Part shown: in pieces, positions 23,752 through 35,057 of the stretch
Numbering within the stretch: the stretch's first letter is position 1
Layout: the number at the start of each line of letters is the position of its first letter
Assembly (NCBI GenBank): GCA_023014335.1
Contig: JAECYW010000009.1
Span: forward strand, 1,302,001-1,366,000
DNA length: 64,000 bases
Reading direction: 5' to 3'
Source: Galerina marginata
Taxonomy: Eukaryota; Basidiomycota; Agaricomycetes; Agaricales; Galerinaceae
The notes under the pieces: model-generated
What the model saw: the letters and a program-made list of their open reading frames with translations, nothing else
The model's database searches: none
Told to the model about the DNA's origin: nothing
Translations under genes and position numbers: made by a program

Positions 23752-25395
23752 ATGACCACTCCTGGACCCTCTGGAGGCCCGCTCCCGCCGTCGTACCCAA
23801 ATGATCTGTACGGCGTCATGTTCGACCCGGTCAACAACCTACCAGCCTATAGTCAGAGCCAGTCCGAAGGTCTACCCAGGCCAGCTGTGCAGAGAGAGCC
23901 GAAGGAATTCGACTACACGATTGAAAAGAGAGGGGAGCCCTTCCTTGTGATGACTCTCGTTACAACAGGCCCTCAGTCGCCAAATAATACGCCAATTATC
24001 CTCGAAGGGTCCCCAGTGAAAGGGAAAGTACAGCTGTCGCTGAAGAAGCCTGATTCTATTTTGTCGATAATCTTGACGGTAAGAGCTCAGTCATTTCTAT
24101 TTAACCCTGTACTAATGACAATATTAATACTTGGCACAGATCAAGGGGATGATCGTCACTGGTGCTGGGACGGACTTCGACGGTTATACATTCGTCTTTC
24201 TCGACCAGAAACACACAATCTGGTCGCAGGAAGAAGGTCAGCCTGCCCTTAACGGAGATTATACATGGCCTTTTTCTATCGACTTGCCAGAGGAAGTGGA
24301 GATGACTGAAGGTGTTGACCGTCAGCCGAAGATGTTTCGACTGCCTCAGACATTCCACCAACGCTTTATCCACGCGACCATCAAATACGAAGTCGAGGTT
24401 AAGATTACGCGGAAGGGCATTCTCAAGTTTAACGACTCGTTCGTCCAACTTTAATGTTTTCATTTCGCCTGGGTTACAAATCATGAATATTTGTTAGGTT
24501 GTCGGCTCCGTTCATCTACATTCCAGTAATCCGACCTCCGCCAATACCCCCACTGAGGCGACTGGCTTACGAAGAGGGAACACCTCTTCTTGGACCCAAG
24601 GTAGATCCGGATGGATGGCTCTTACCAAAGACACTTGAAATCAAAGGCAAGGCGTTTGACAACCGGCCTGCGAGTGTAGAATGCAGAGTAAGCTTTCGGG
24701 GAATAACTGATAAATTTTGCATATAATGACTGATTTATCTTAAAGCTTTTCCTAGCTAAGCCTGCAAGTTGATTTCATATTGACGAGGAGGAGAGACTAA
24801 TATACATCAAATCTACAGCTCTCATACACAAGAGGCTCGGTTATTCCCCTCTCCCTAACGTTGGAGAGTGACGACAAACAAGTGCTCGACCTACTGTCTT
24901 CACCACAGGCGATTTCCGTACGCGTACGACGGCGCACCAGATATAACTCCGAGCCCCACAAAGCATTCGAATCAAAGGTTTGGAGGGACGAAGTCGATCA
25001 CTCTCAGCGCGCTGTGTGGTCGCACGCAACGGATTATGCAGGCGAAGAACCGCCGGATCGGCTGAGAATGCTCAACGGAGAACTTCACCTCAAACCCGAG
25101 ATGGTGCCCACTTCTGCTATGGGGAACTACAGCATCAACGTAAGGCAGCTTTTGTTCGTCTTTAGTATCTAGCTCACGCAGATCGTAGTACTCGGTTGTT
25201 TTACTGTCTTTCAACACCCCAGGCTTCAAAGTTGAAGAGGGCCCAGTGCTCTTGGAGCACCCAATAACCATCGTCACCTCCTTCGCTCCAGGACCACGAC
25301 CCAGGGTGACTACACCCGTCGATTTTACGCCAGATATTAAACCAGAGGCAGATGAGTTGCAGACGAACGGAGAATTCTCTCGTGGCTTCTACTAG
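23752..25395 (+). CDS. Arrestin-like (alpha-arrestin) protein
   Basis: Five exons give about 470 residues starting MTTPGPSGGPLPP. After a proline-rich head comes the arrestin N-fold: SPVKGKVQLSL, then DGYTFVFLDQKHTIW, then DYTWPFSIDLPEEVE, where the WPFSI stretch is typical of fungal arrestin-related trafficking adaptors. The C-fold follows (GSVIPLSLTLES, ending with FKVEEGPVLLEHPITI). Such proteins link membrane cargo to Rsp5-type ubiquitin ligases. The motif PPSY at about residue 12, which fits a PY-like Rsp5 site, and the PxY-containing N-terminus support this role but do not prove it. The junction at 24430-24499 was checked and keeps frame. Confidence 0.72.
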
Positions 25396-25684
25396 TCAAG
25401 TTACATACAGGGGGCAAAATAATGGAGAATTGGAATACTTGTATTATTGTACTATGAAGCAAGAGTTTCGACGTAAATAGCTAAGAAATATAGGTGGTCA
25501 GTAAATGGTCATGATGGTATAATATGTAAAGAAATGTGTACAAAAAGAATTTCAAGAAAAGACGTAACTGGTCGTAAGTACTTGCATCGTATCATCCAAG
25601 GCTAAGAGATACCTGGTCCATATACCCAATGGTCTTGCCAACTAACAGGTCAATCTGCCAGTCTCGTGAACAAATCCACCCTCC

Positions 25685-28258
25685 TCACCCACCCTTCTTC
25701 GAGCTGTCTTTATCAAAGAACGCAACCAGCTGTCCAATCGGCACCTTCCCAACAGGCTTGGGCATCGCAATCGGCTTCATCAGCGCCTCCTTGCTCTGCC
25801 TCCTCAAAATCAACGGGTCCACGAACTTGTTCTGCCCAGGCCCCGCCAGCGCGCTGATCATGCCATCGCCCGTCCCATTCCCATTGCCCGCATTCAGCCG
25901 CTCCGTGGACTTGGACCGCGCCTTCGTCCGTAAAGGGGCGACGGACGGCGGCGTAGGGCTGGAAATGGCCGCTAGGGCGGTCGTCCCGCTCGCTCCGGGG
26001 ATACTGGAGAACCCGTACGCGGATTGGGCGCGGATGCGTCTGTTGGAGAGGGATGACGGGGAGGAGGAGCTCGTTGTGGCAGTTGGTGTAGACTTGTAAT
26101 CGCCCATCCCAGGACCTCCAGAGAAAAGGCCGCTGCTCGCCAGCTTTGCAGCAGCGGATTTCCCGATCGTTTCATCTCCGAAGCCATTGGCTTCTTCTTC
26201 CTCATCTTGGTCCCCGCTGTCGTTGGCGGCAGGCTTGGGAGCAAAGAAGTTGTCGATTGAGGTTCGGGGTTTCGCGAACAGCTTGGGTGTGCCTGTCCGT
26301 TTCGGTGGTTCGACAGCAGCAGCGTTGGATGAGAGCTCCTCAGGAGCGACGATTGGGCCTCCGAGAGCGACGGTGTATCTCTTCCTAGGAGTCGGACTTA
26401 CGCTCGATTGTCTCTGAGCAACGTGCTTGGGAGGAGGCAGTCCATTGCCGGAGGGTGTGGGGCTATCAGTTCGGGTAGTAGTATACGTTGACATTGGAGT
26501 TGGAGATACTGCGCGCCCATATGACGAGGTGGAGGAATACGACCCAGAAGAATAAGAAGTCGAGCTTGAAGATAGAGGTGCAGCGCTTGGTAGGCCAGAT
26601 ATTGAACCAGACTGTGAACGTTTATTAACAGATCCGGGGGGCGAGTTAGGGGGCGAGAACGCGTCGGGGGGTGAGGTATAGTCTCCTTGCGGGTATGGAA
26701 GACGCGTCCCAGATGGGGTCTTGTTCGACGCAATCGGTGGGCTGGTCGATTCGAGTGCAGTTGACGACAGACGACGGTGATGTGGTGTACTTGTCATCGA
26801 GGAGCCTGTGTGTTCCTCCACGAGCATCGATGCCGCCGCCTGGTGTGCAGATGAAACCGCAGCAGTCTGCGAATGTGGCCCATTAGAAAGCCTCGATGGC
26901 GCAGTCGCCATCTTCGCCATCTCGCGTCCGAGCTCTCCAACGCGGCCTTGCAGCTCAGCCACCTCCTCGCGGATGTCTTGCAGTTCGTGCTCGACCTCAG
27001 GCTGCTTCGACGTTACCTCCTTCATCGATGCCGTTTCCTCCTTTTCCTTCTCCTTGTCCACAAGCCACCGCTCGACGTCATTCATACGCTCCTCGAGAGC
27101 GCGTACGTGGCCTACGGTCCATTTCTCCAGCTTCTCGAACCGCTTGGCGATGGTTAACAGTGTGCCGGGCACATCTAGAGTACCCTGGGCATTGAATTGG
27201 GCATAGAGCGGAGGAGCCTCGCGAGAAGGTGAGGAAGCAAGGGAGTCGGTGGCTCGCATGGGAGAAGGGGTGAGATTGGGCGGCATATTTGACAAGCTGG
27301 GTCGCGAAGGAGTTGGCGAAGACGGCGATGCCGGAACAGGCTTTCTTGTCGGTGGAGGGATGGGTATGTTGAGATTTGCGAAAGCAGGGTCGCTAAATTT
27401 CCGTTGGGCATTGGAGGGCCATTCTTTCTCCTTCTCCTTCTCTTTCTCCTTGCCTTTGCTTTCTTTCTTCTTCTCCTTCTCTCGTGCCTTGGCGTCGAGT
27501 ATGACTTGCTGAGCTGGGGTAAGCGGCTCCTTGTCCTTGGTCGGTGTGAGTCTGTGCTTTGCAGCCGTCCACCAGTTGGTTTCCTTCTGCGAGCCTGCTG
27601 GTGAGGGTGGATTTGGGTTGGGCAGAGTCTGGGAGCGGGAAGGAGGGGGAGGTAGTGATTTGGCGGTCTCCATCATGGCCAGAACGCGCTCCTCGACGAG
27701 TTTACGCTGATGAGCCTCCCTTGTGAGGATGGCTTCGGCCTCACGTCGACTTCGGTCGCGTTCCCTTTCAGCCTCAGCCTCGAGCTCGGCATCTGAGGGC
27801 ATCCCTGGGGACTTGGGTCCAATTCCCCCGACAAAATTGTTCATGCGCTGAACGAAGCTCGCAGCGAGATGTGATACCGAGGATGCGGGGGAGGGAGATC
27901 GCTGCCATTTGGATGGGTCGTCATCTTCGTCTTCGTCGTCGTCCGATTCGTCGTCTGGATCGATTCCTGTTGATGAATCCATAATGAAGCCATTTCGGAG
28001 AGGCGATGGGGGCCGTGGTGATGGTCTTCGTCCTCCATCTGGCTATAAAATAATAAATCAATACATCACGTTGCAAGCAGAATCGAGAATGGTTTGAAAG
28101 AAATCTATTTCGAAACCAATACGAACCAAAGCAAGATTCAGCGATCCCACTGGAGAGGTCATTCTCCGTTGTTGCTTGAGGTCCTGACCAGATCCTTGGG
28201 CTGGTGGCTGTAGATTCATACTGTTCGATTGGGTCGGACGATGAGAAGGAGACGCCAT
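25685..28258 (-). CDS. Disordered coiled-coil protein of unknown role
   Basis: 829 residues in two exons (28258-28127 and 28042-25685) around an 84-nt intron. The start MASPSHRPTQSNSMN joins in phase 0 to PDGGRRPSPRPPSP. Most of the protein is low complexity: an acidic run DDESDDDEDEDDD, Ser/Pro-rich stretches, a long Lys/Glu run (KEKEKEKEKE) near residue 250, and a coiled coil near residues 350-450 (FEKLEKWTVGHVRALEERM). The C end (GKVPIGQLVAFFDKDSSKKGG) is the most conserved-looking part. It resembles polarity or cytoskeletal scaffolds of fungi, but I do not recognise a family. GC content and codon use look like a host gene. Confidence 0.8.
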
Positions 28259-28690
28259 CCTTGTTGGAATCCAAAGTCACTACGGCCTGTCCGCAATTGC
28301 CGTTAGAGTCGTTCAACAAACATATTCGCACGACTTACCCTAGTGAATATTCTGGTACCTATGTGGTGCTGAGCTTCACCCACATACGATATTGCAGAAA
28401 CCTGAGCCGTAATTGTGCCCTGGTGGAAGGAGCGTGGGGCGTTGCTTGAGGATCCGGGATGATTTCTGCAAACGTCGAGCTCAATGCCTGCAGCACCGAT
28501 CAATATTTGGTCCAGCTGGCGATGCCCAACAATCGACCCTGCATCTTGATCTCAACTTCCACTGTATGGTATCTAAAACTGCCCTCAGATTGCGCACTAT
28601 TTCTTGTTCCGCCTCATCTCGATTATCCTGTGTTGACTTTTCAGTTTTAAATCTGTCCTCGAGTGGTTCTGTCGTCGACATGGCTGTGCT

Positions 28691-28983
28691 TCAACTCGAG
28701 TCTCCTTTTTTCTGGGGCCTGGTAGGATCCGTCCAAGGTATTGTGAGCTCATTGCGAACGTCAGCAACGATGTTCTAGTAAGTTCAATGTAATTTTGAAA
28801 AGAGTATACCCAATTAGATGCACGCATCATCGCGCTTTCAATACCCAAAACCTCCTGTAATCCAACGATAACGTGTCTGCCTTTGTCAACGAACTTTTCT
28901 GCAACATCTTTGACGAAACGCTCGCTCGTGGTCCCATCACCCCATCTGGCCGTGGTTAAATTCGCAAGGAGTGGCGGATCCAT
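28691..28983 (-). CDS. Possible small or truncated gene, two exons
   Basis: The frame MDPPLLANLTTARWGDG...MMRASNW splices over an intron with a gtatac donor and an acceptor at ttactag. It continues NIVADVRNELTIPWTDP to a stop at 28691-28693, about 80 residues in all. The joined product has coding character, but the frame upstream runs into an open stretch (HTFDWNY) that may be a missing earlier exon. It may be the 3' end of a decayed gene. No family is recognised. Confidence 0.35.
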
Positions 28984-29189
28984 ATAATTCCAATCGAAGG
29001 TATGCAGCCAACTTCAACAAGCTCGGTCATCGCCTGGAATGCAAAATATCTCTTGTGTACATGTCAAAAAACATAAGACTTATAAACTTGTGGGTAAGTG
29101 CGCCTGTCAATTCCTCCCGTGGTCTATCTTCGGTGCAACGATCTTTTCTGTCGAGGTACCCTTCCGGCTACCGCCAACAAATCAAATTG

Positions 29190-29660
29190 ATATGACCGAG
29201 AAAAACTCGTCGGGCCCGAATTCAAGGCCAGCGATTGTAACGGACTGAATTTTGTGATTGTAAGCCAAAAAAATCCACAACCATGTGGGTGGACTGAAAT
29301 TACCTCTGCCCCAGCCTCATCCAGGAAGGGATTACATAAATGTGGTAAATTTTGGGGGTTACGATCCAGGGAAGCAGTTCCGAGTTATTGGGGTATATCT
29401 GATGTCATGTCAAAATTTAAAAATTAACGATACAGTCGTCATCTTACCGTATAAGATCTGGGAAGCATAAACAATCCCTTAGGCTGTTGGAAGACGAAAG
29501 AGAGCACCCTGTTAGCGCTCCATCTGACTGGTTCACCCTGATATGGCTCGTTGTCAGCTCAATGGAGAAAGGTCAGATATTCGTGAAGCCGACCTCTCTG
29601 ACGGTTGTCACCATGGCATAGCCATGGCATGCATTATTATAGAGGTAGAAATCATCTTAC
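29190..29660 (-). pseudogene. Truncated copy of the small secreted protein gene
   Basis: Four exon-like pieces match, in order, the second to last exons of the gene at 30125-30872: DFYLYNNACHGYAMVTTVRE, GEPVRWSANRVLSFVFQ, IYPNNSELLPWIV and VTIAGLEFGPDEFFSV-stop. The signal-peptide exon is missing. Its place is taken by a sequence (29672 onward) that also occurs 5' of the intact gene at 31211. This looks like a segmental duplicate that lost its first exon. Confidence 0.6.
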
Positions 29661-29671
29661 GAGCCCTGTGG

Positions 29672-29810
29672 GTTTTGGGATGAAAAAAATGTGTGATCTT
29701 ATGACGTACGAGTCCGATTTTTAGGCGCCTTTGAAGCGCCAATTTCGATCCGTCAGAATTAATCAACCAAATCCTCTTCATCATCCTGCGGATTCAAATC
29801 TTGCTTGCTA
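29672..29810. repeat. Repeat copy shared with 31211-31360
   Basis: GGTTTTGGGATGAAAAA, then AGGCGCCTTTGAAGCGCC and CATCCTGCGGATT, match 31211-31360 at roughly 70% identity. It lies 5' of the truncated secreted-protein copy, as its partner lies 5' of the intact copy. Confidence 0.5.
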
Positions 29811-30124
29811 AAAAGTCGCTGAAGATGCTTGAAGCATTACTAGGGTCTAGCTTATATTCCAAGTCGGGCACTACCCAGGACGCGGGTCATCCTTGATCAA
29901 TCCAAATATGGTAAGGATTTGTCCGATTATATCCTCGGGTTCATTGGGAAGCAATAAACTTCAAAAGGGTCGGTGTTTTCTGCACGATTTCGAAAGACAA
30001 GATGTTTTTATTTATATATAGTAGAGCGAGGGTTACTCTTTCTATCCCTATCAACCCGTTGGAAGTTTCAATGCTCTCCTGCGACTTCGTTGCGATTCCA
30101 GTTACTTGATCCGTAATCCACCAT

Positions 30125-30872
30125 TTAAACTGGGTTAACAAGGAATAGTCCCCCAGGGACATATTCTAGGCCTTCAACTCTGACAGGCTGATATTCGTGA
30201 CTATAAGCGAAAAACACCCAAACACGCAATAATTGGTGTCACCTCAATTGGGGCCTCAGGCGCGACATCGTTAACTGTGATGTTCGGGATTACCGTCCAG
30301 AAAAGATTGCTCGAAGTGTTAGGGCGTATCTTGGCCAGTTTAAAGGTTAATATTTTGGCAGTTTTACTTTGGCTAAATTGCTCTTACAATATAAGTATCG
30401 GGAAGAAATAAAACCTGATCGAAGACGAAAGCGAGAGTCCTATTCGTACTGGTTGAGACTGATCCACCCTAAATAGAAAAGAAATTGGCTCAAGGGAAGA
30501 GAAATAAACAGTGGACTGACCTCTCTAAGGTTCATTACCGTGGCAAATCCATTGCACGCGTTATTGTAGAGGTAGAAGCTGTCATTGTGGCGTCCTTCAG
30601 CTCTGGACAGAGACCACTGTAGGATTTCCGCTGTTAGTCCCAGGCAACCTGCGTTCACAGTTCGGAGACTTCACCTGCGCATTATTGCTATCGGGGTCAG
30701 CATATCCGGCGTAGATATGTCCAGAGTTGTTGTTGCACTGAACTTGGAACCTGGTTAGAAGATTCCTTATGGTATAATTACCCTCAGAGAGTCGTCCTTG
30801 CAGGGATAGTGCATCGACTCGGATAGCCGACAAGGAAGCAAAAATGAAGATGGATATTAGCTTGGAAATCAT
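30125..30872 (-). CDS. Small secreted protein of unknown role
   Basis: Five exons give a 174-residue product. The start MISKLISIFIFASLSAIRVDA is a clear signal peptide, followed by a mature part with a few Cys and several Asn glycosylation sites (GNYTIRN, TNRTL, NITV). The rest is beta-strand-like (FYLYNNACNGFATVM, RTLAFVFDQVLF) ending FLVNPV. All four junctions keep frame. No family is recognised; it may be an effector or a cell-wall protein. A decayed copy lies next to it at 29190-29660. Confidence 0.7.
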
Positions 30873-31210
30873 ATCCCAGTTGGGTAGTTGGTGAGGGGGT
30901 TCAATGTATAGAGGACGAATTTGAGAGCTGGCATTTGCTGAGTATTTAAACCACGCAGTATGCGGCCGCTCCGCATGAACAATCTTCACCTTCACTTACC
31001 GTCACCGCTAACCCCTATTCTAAAAGAAGGGGAATGCTGGGTAGTGCGATTGGATGGGTTAATCATCTCGTTCGAGATTTACTGTCCTCAAGAGGAGACA
31101 GCGGTCATATTGGGTAGTAAGAATCCGCTGTAATTCTGTAAAAAACGCAGATACCTTATGAGGAGAGACGTAACGTCCTGCGTCAGAAAAAAGGGCTTCG
31201 CGGTGACATG

Positions 31211-31360
31211 TCTGCGGGTTTCGGGGTAAGAAAAAGTTTTTGCTCTTATGGCATGCGGGGCTAAAACCATAGGCGCTTTTAAGGCGCTAATTTTGATCTG
31301 TCAGAAGGTGCGAATTATTTTAACCAATCGAGAATTACCTCCCCATCCTGCGGATTAAAT
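31211..31360. repeat. Repeat copy shared with 29672-29810
   Basis: Matches the repeat upstream of the truncated secreted-protein copy: GGTTTCGGGGTAAG, then AGGCGCTTTTAAGGCGC and CATCCTGCGGATT. It sits about 340 bp 5' of the intact gene. Confidence 0.5.
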
Positions 31361-32114
31361 CGTGAGCACTAATGTGACATGCCTCGTCAAAGACCTGGAT
31401 TGCATTCAACATTACCCAATAGTGGCTGCGTCACTATGGCCAAATACCTTGTATATACCAAGTACGTGGAATTCCAATCTGGTTGATCATTAATAAATAA
31501 CTTGAATGTTACCTTGGGTCCTTGACCTTGTAGCGTTTTATTCACCATTCCCAGATAACCAAGGTGATCGGGTAAATGTTCTGTCGACAAAATTCGCCCA
31601 GTGTCAGGGGCGATTTAAGCGGCCCAGGCGGATGCAGGTCCCGGGATCAGCGGCTGATTAGGTTATTCCATCGCATTACATAACAATCGATCAATGAAAT
31701 ACGACAGAACTCTACGCCAAGTACTCTTCCAAATTTTACTCATGCGAGGCGAAACTCGAATAGTGTTACCTCTCTTTATATCTGCAAAACGGTACATGGC
31801 AATAAACGGGAGGGAGGGATAGAGAGCTCTTGCAAAATTAATCCGACATCATTAAAAACGTTATCCAAAACGGAAGTTCGGTCAAACGCATGGAGACCTC
31901 GTGCCGTTATCCTGGTGGCAGCGCTTGCTGGCACAGTCGGGCTTGGCGGCTGGGATTTGGATTGGTTGGCGAGATGAACGGCAATAAAAGTGACTCTGAA
32001 AGGGGTATAATGGTGGTTGGTTGTGAAAACCATAAACGACGTCAGCCAGGATCCCTTTCTTGTTCCTTTCTTTCCCCATCTCCTCGAACTTCAACACTGT
32101 AACGCAAAGTTGGC
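31361..32114. other. Intergenic stretch upstream of the lyase gene
   Basis: About 750 bp with only short, unsupported open frames. The last 300 bp should hold the lyase promoter. Confidence 0.35.
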
Positions 32115-33993
32115 ATGCCCGGCATGCATTCCACAATCCTTCAATTCGCCACTGTCTTTTCTATTTTTTCAACAGCCGTCGCTCAAACGGCGTATGCTAA
32201 CGATTTCGTCGATCCGGATTACATTTTGGCTAAGAACTTTAGCGCTCAAACGGGCAGGGCACAGGCCACCGTAGTCTCATGGGCCAAAGAACTCGCCTCA
32301 AGTGGACCTTGGTGTAAGCTTCTGGCACTTCATCAACAGGACGATTTCTCTAACTTTTCTCCAGCTGTTACGAATAAGCCCTTCGCGCCTGCCTCAGGGG
32401 ACAAACACGATTATCTGAGTTGGGCTCCCTAGTACGACGCTGAATGCGGTTGTATATTCTTGAAATAATATTCTCCCTTGCAGCTGGTGGCCAGACTGCT
32501 CTGGGGTTGGCAACAAAACTGCACTGACTGATCAGCAAAGTGAGTTACCCCGTCTTTTCCGTGATAGCATATTATCTCTAATCACTCCTGTGCTGGCAGT
32601 CTGGGTAACGTGCCCATACAAGAGCCGCGACGGACAGTTCAACCCAGATGTTCGCCTCGTCAATAATGTTGGAGATTTCCAGGATTTCTCGGAAGCTGTG
32701 TTTTACAATAGCATCGCGTGGGCATTGGGCACAGCCGATAAAGATACTTTCGAGGCCAATGCTGGTTCGTGTTTTTCAGTTGCCGCTCTTCCAAATTTTA
32801 TGTGCTAAACTAAAATATTTATAGTCCGTTTCCTCCGTGCATGGTTCCTGGACCCGGACACAAAAATGAATCCCAATCTCAAATATGCGCAGGTGCAGCG
32901 AGGGCCTGGTTCTGGCATAGGCAGTCATACCGGTGTTCTGTAAGCATTTTTATGCAGCGCATTACAGGCATCGCTCACTCGAACATAGCGACCTCAAGGG
33001 CATTGCCAAGATCACCACCGGTATTCTCATTCTCCGCAAAGGTGGAAGCACTGCTTGGACGACCGATCTTGATAGCCAGATGGTTTTATGGGCAAAGGAG
33101 TATACGAGTTGGCTTCAATCCGATCCCTTGGCCATTGATGAAAGCGAGAGCACTAAGTATGCGGCCCTTTTTAAATTCTCTTGCAAGCATTAATGAAAGC
33201 CTGGCAGCAATCATGGAACTTTCTACTTCAACCAACTTGCAGCCCTGAAAATTCTTACCAACGACATGACAGGCGCAAAGGAAAGTACCGACAAGTACTT
33301 CGATGGCCTGTACATGGCTCAGATCGCTGCGAACGGAGACCAGGTATGTTGCAACCTCTGGCACCATTTCGATGGATTGAGTCCAGTATATCCAGCCCCT
33401 CGAATCTAGCCGTACCCGCCCGTACCATTACCGGGCATACAACCTTGCAGGAATGATAGTAAGCAATGACCTAATTCTCAAATTCCTTTACCAATTCATG
33501 ACCTCTCAAATTTAAATAGACCAACGCCCGCCTCGCGAAATATGCCGACCCATCGTCTACCGTCTGGAATAAAACTACCACCGCTAGTGCCACCATAAAG
33601 TCGGCCCTCGACTACTCCATGACAATCTCAGCTGCAGCCAGTGGCGAAAGTGCCTACGCCTCCGAGCTGCACCCGAACGTCGCGGCCGTCGCATCGGTCT
33701 ACGGAGACCCAGACGGAAAATACCTTGCGTATCTGAAGAGAGAGTCCTCCACGTTCATAACCCAGCCTTACATTCTGTGGAATCAGCCATTCGCCCAGAA
33801 TGAAACTTCCGGGGTTGCTCCTCCGACAAAGCAAACGAGTTCGACTTCGACGAGCAAGGGGGCCAAATCGACTTCTTCGACGAGCAAGAGTAGCAAACCC
33901 AGCAGCTCGAGTGCCTCTAGAATGGGAGGTGTCTCAGTCACGTTGGCCTTGGGATTGGTTGGGGTCCATTCTATATTTACCAGCCTTCTTTGA
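32115..33993 (+). CDS. Alginate-lyase-fold polysaccharide lyase, GPI-anchored
   Basis: A secreted (alpha/alpha) toroid enzyme of the alginate_lyase type (PF05426); fungal relatives are placed in the PL38 group. The signal peptide is MPGMHSTILQFATVFSIFSTAVA. Diagnostic stretches are DYLSWAPYWWPDC, VGDFQDFSEAVFYN, GPGSGIGSHTGVL and NHGTFYFNQLAAL, where the His and Tyr residues are the expected catalytic ones. The final exon continues RTRPYHYRAYN. The C-terminus has a Ser/Thr/Lys-rich linker and a terminal hydrophobic stretch, so it is probably anchored by GPI to the membrane or wall. Eight or nine exons are seen. Substrate (alginate, glucuronan or host cell-wall uronic acid polymers) cannot be decided here. 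Confidence 0.78.
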
Positions 33994-35057
33994 TTGGTTG
34001 TCGATTTGGTGGAATGACTTTTTATCTTTGTTGTGTACTCATCCAGCCCTAAGTTAAGACTTCTAGCTTGCTATTTCAGATGGCTTGATACCCGGAAAAA
34101 TTGGTCCTGGGGGCCATCTTGTCGACACGATGAATTTGTTGAGCCCTTGTGTAATCCTTCAGAGTAGACTTGGTAGACATGTCTTGGTTCGTTAATCTAC
34201 TACATCTACAGCCTGCCGACTATTCTATAAAATTACTAACGATTATCACGATGACTCCGAATTCAACGAACACTGGCACCAAATGTTGGCAGAAGCCTCA
34301 CAGGGAGGGCACAGGGAATAGGATTTTGCAAAATATGGGAACCCTTAGGAATCTAAGCGGTGGCGAACGTTGCTATTCATCGAACCAATGTCAGCGTTTA
34401 TGGCATTTGTAGGGGAAAAAATGTAATGCTTACGCTGCCCGGTTCCAGGTCGGAAGCTTTCTACGGAAGCACAAAAAAGACACCAGACTGAAAAAGTCGA
34501 CAAAGAACGTTGTCCACAAAATGCCGCCTTCGACCAAGAGGTACGAAAGTGGCGCATCACAGCGTCGGCAGGGGCCGTCTACGTCATGAAAGAAAAGCGT
34601 ACTCGTCCTAATTTGGTTTCTGCTGCCTCTCCGTCGGCCCCAGCTTGCCCAGCTTCTTCGCCTACTGCTATCCGCCACTTGGAAGAAGGGAAGAAGAAAA
34701 ATTGGCATAATCAAAACGCTGCCTAGGACAGGCACGACGACAGTAAATTTAATACCTGGCACGCACATTGCATGCAGACCTCTTCTTTCAAATTCACTGA
34801 AGTTCTCTCGGTCACTGATCAGTTCATCCTTCTAGATCTCCGTCATTCGCCCTCCATATTGTATCCACGCCCTGGCTCAGCTACATAGTCAACTAGGCAA
34901 GGCCAAGCATCAGGGTTCTTCATCGACCTCAACAGCTAATACTGGTCAACAACGATGGTCTGATTTGAACAATCCACTGATCATCTCTACTTATACAAAT
35001 CTTAGTGTTTTGAATCAAATTTCTAGACTCTTCTCCTCAACGGCCTGGGACAACACT
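33994..35057. other. Intergenic stretch, promoter of the F-box gene
   Basis: About 1 kb. A minus-strand frame at 34430-34768 has hydrophobic runs but no coding support. The last 150 bp (GCTAATACTGGTCAACAA) recurs before the truncated F-box copy at 37370. Confidence 0.35.

Noticed and set aside
34430..34768. Small membrane protein on the minus strand
   Set aside because: Hydrophobic runs only; no splice pattern, start context or relatives.
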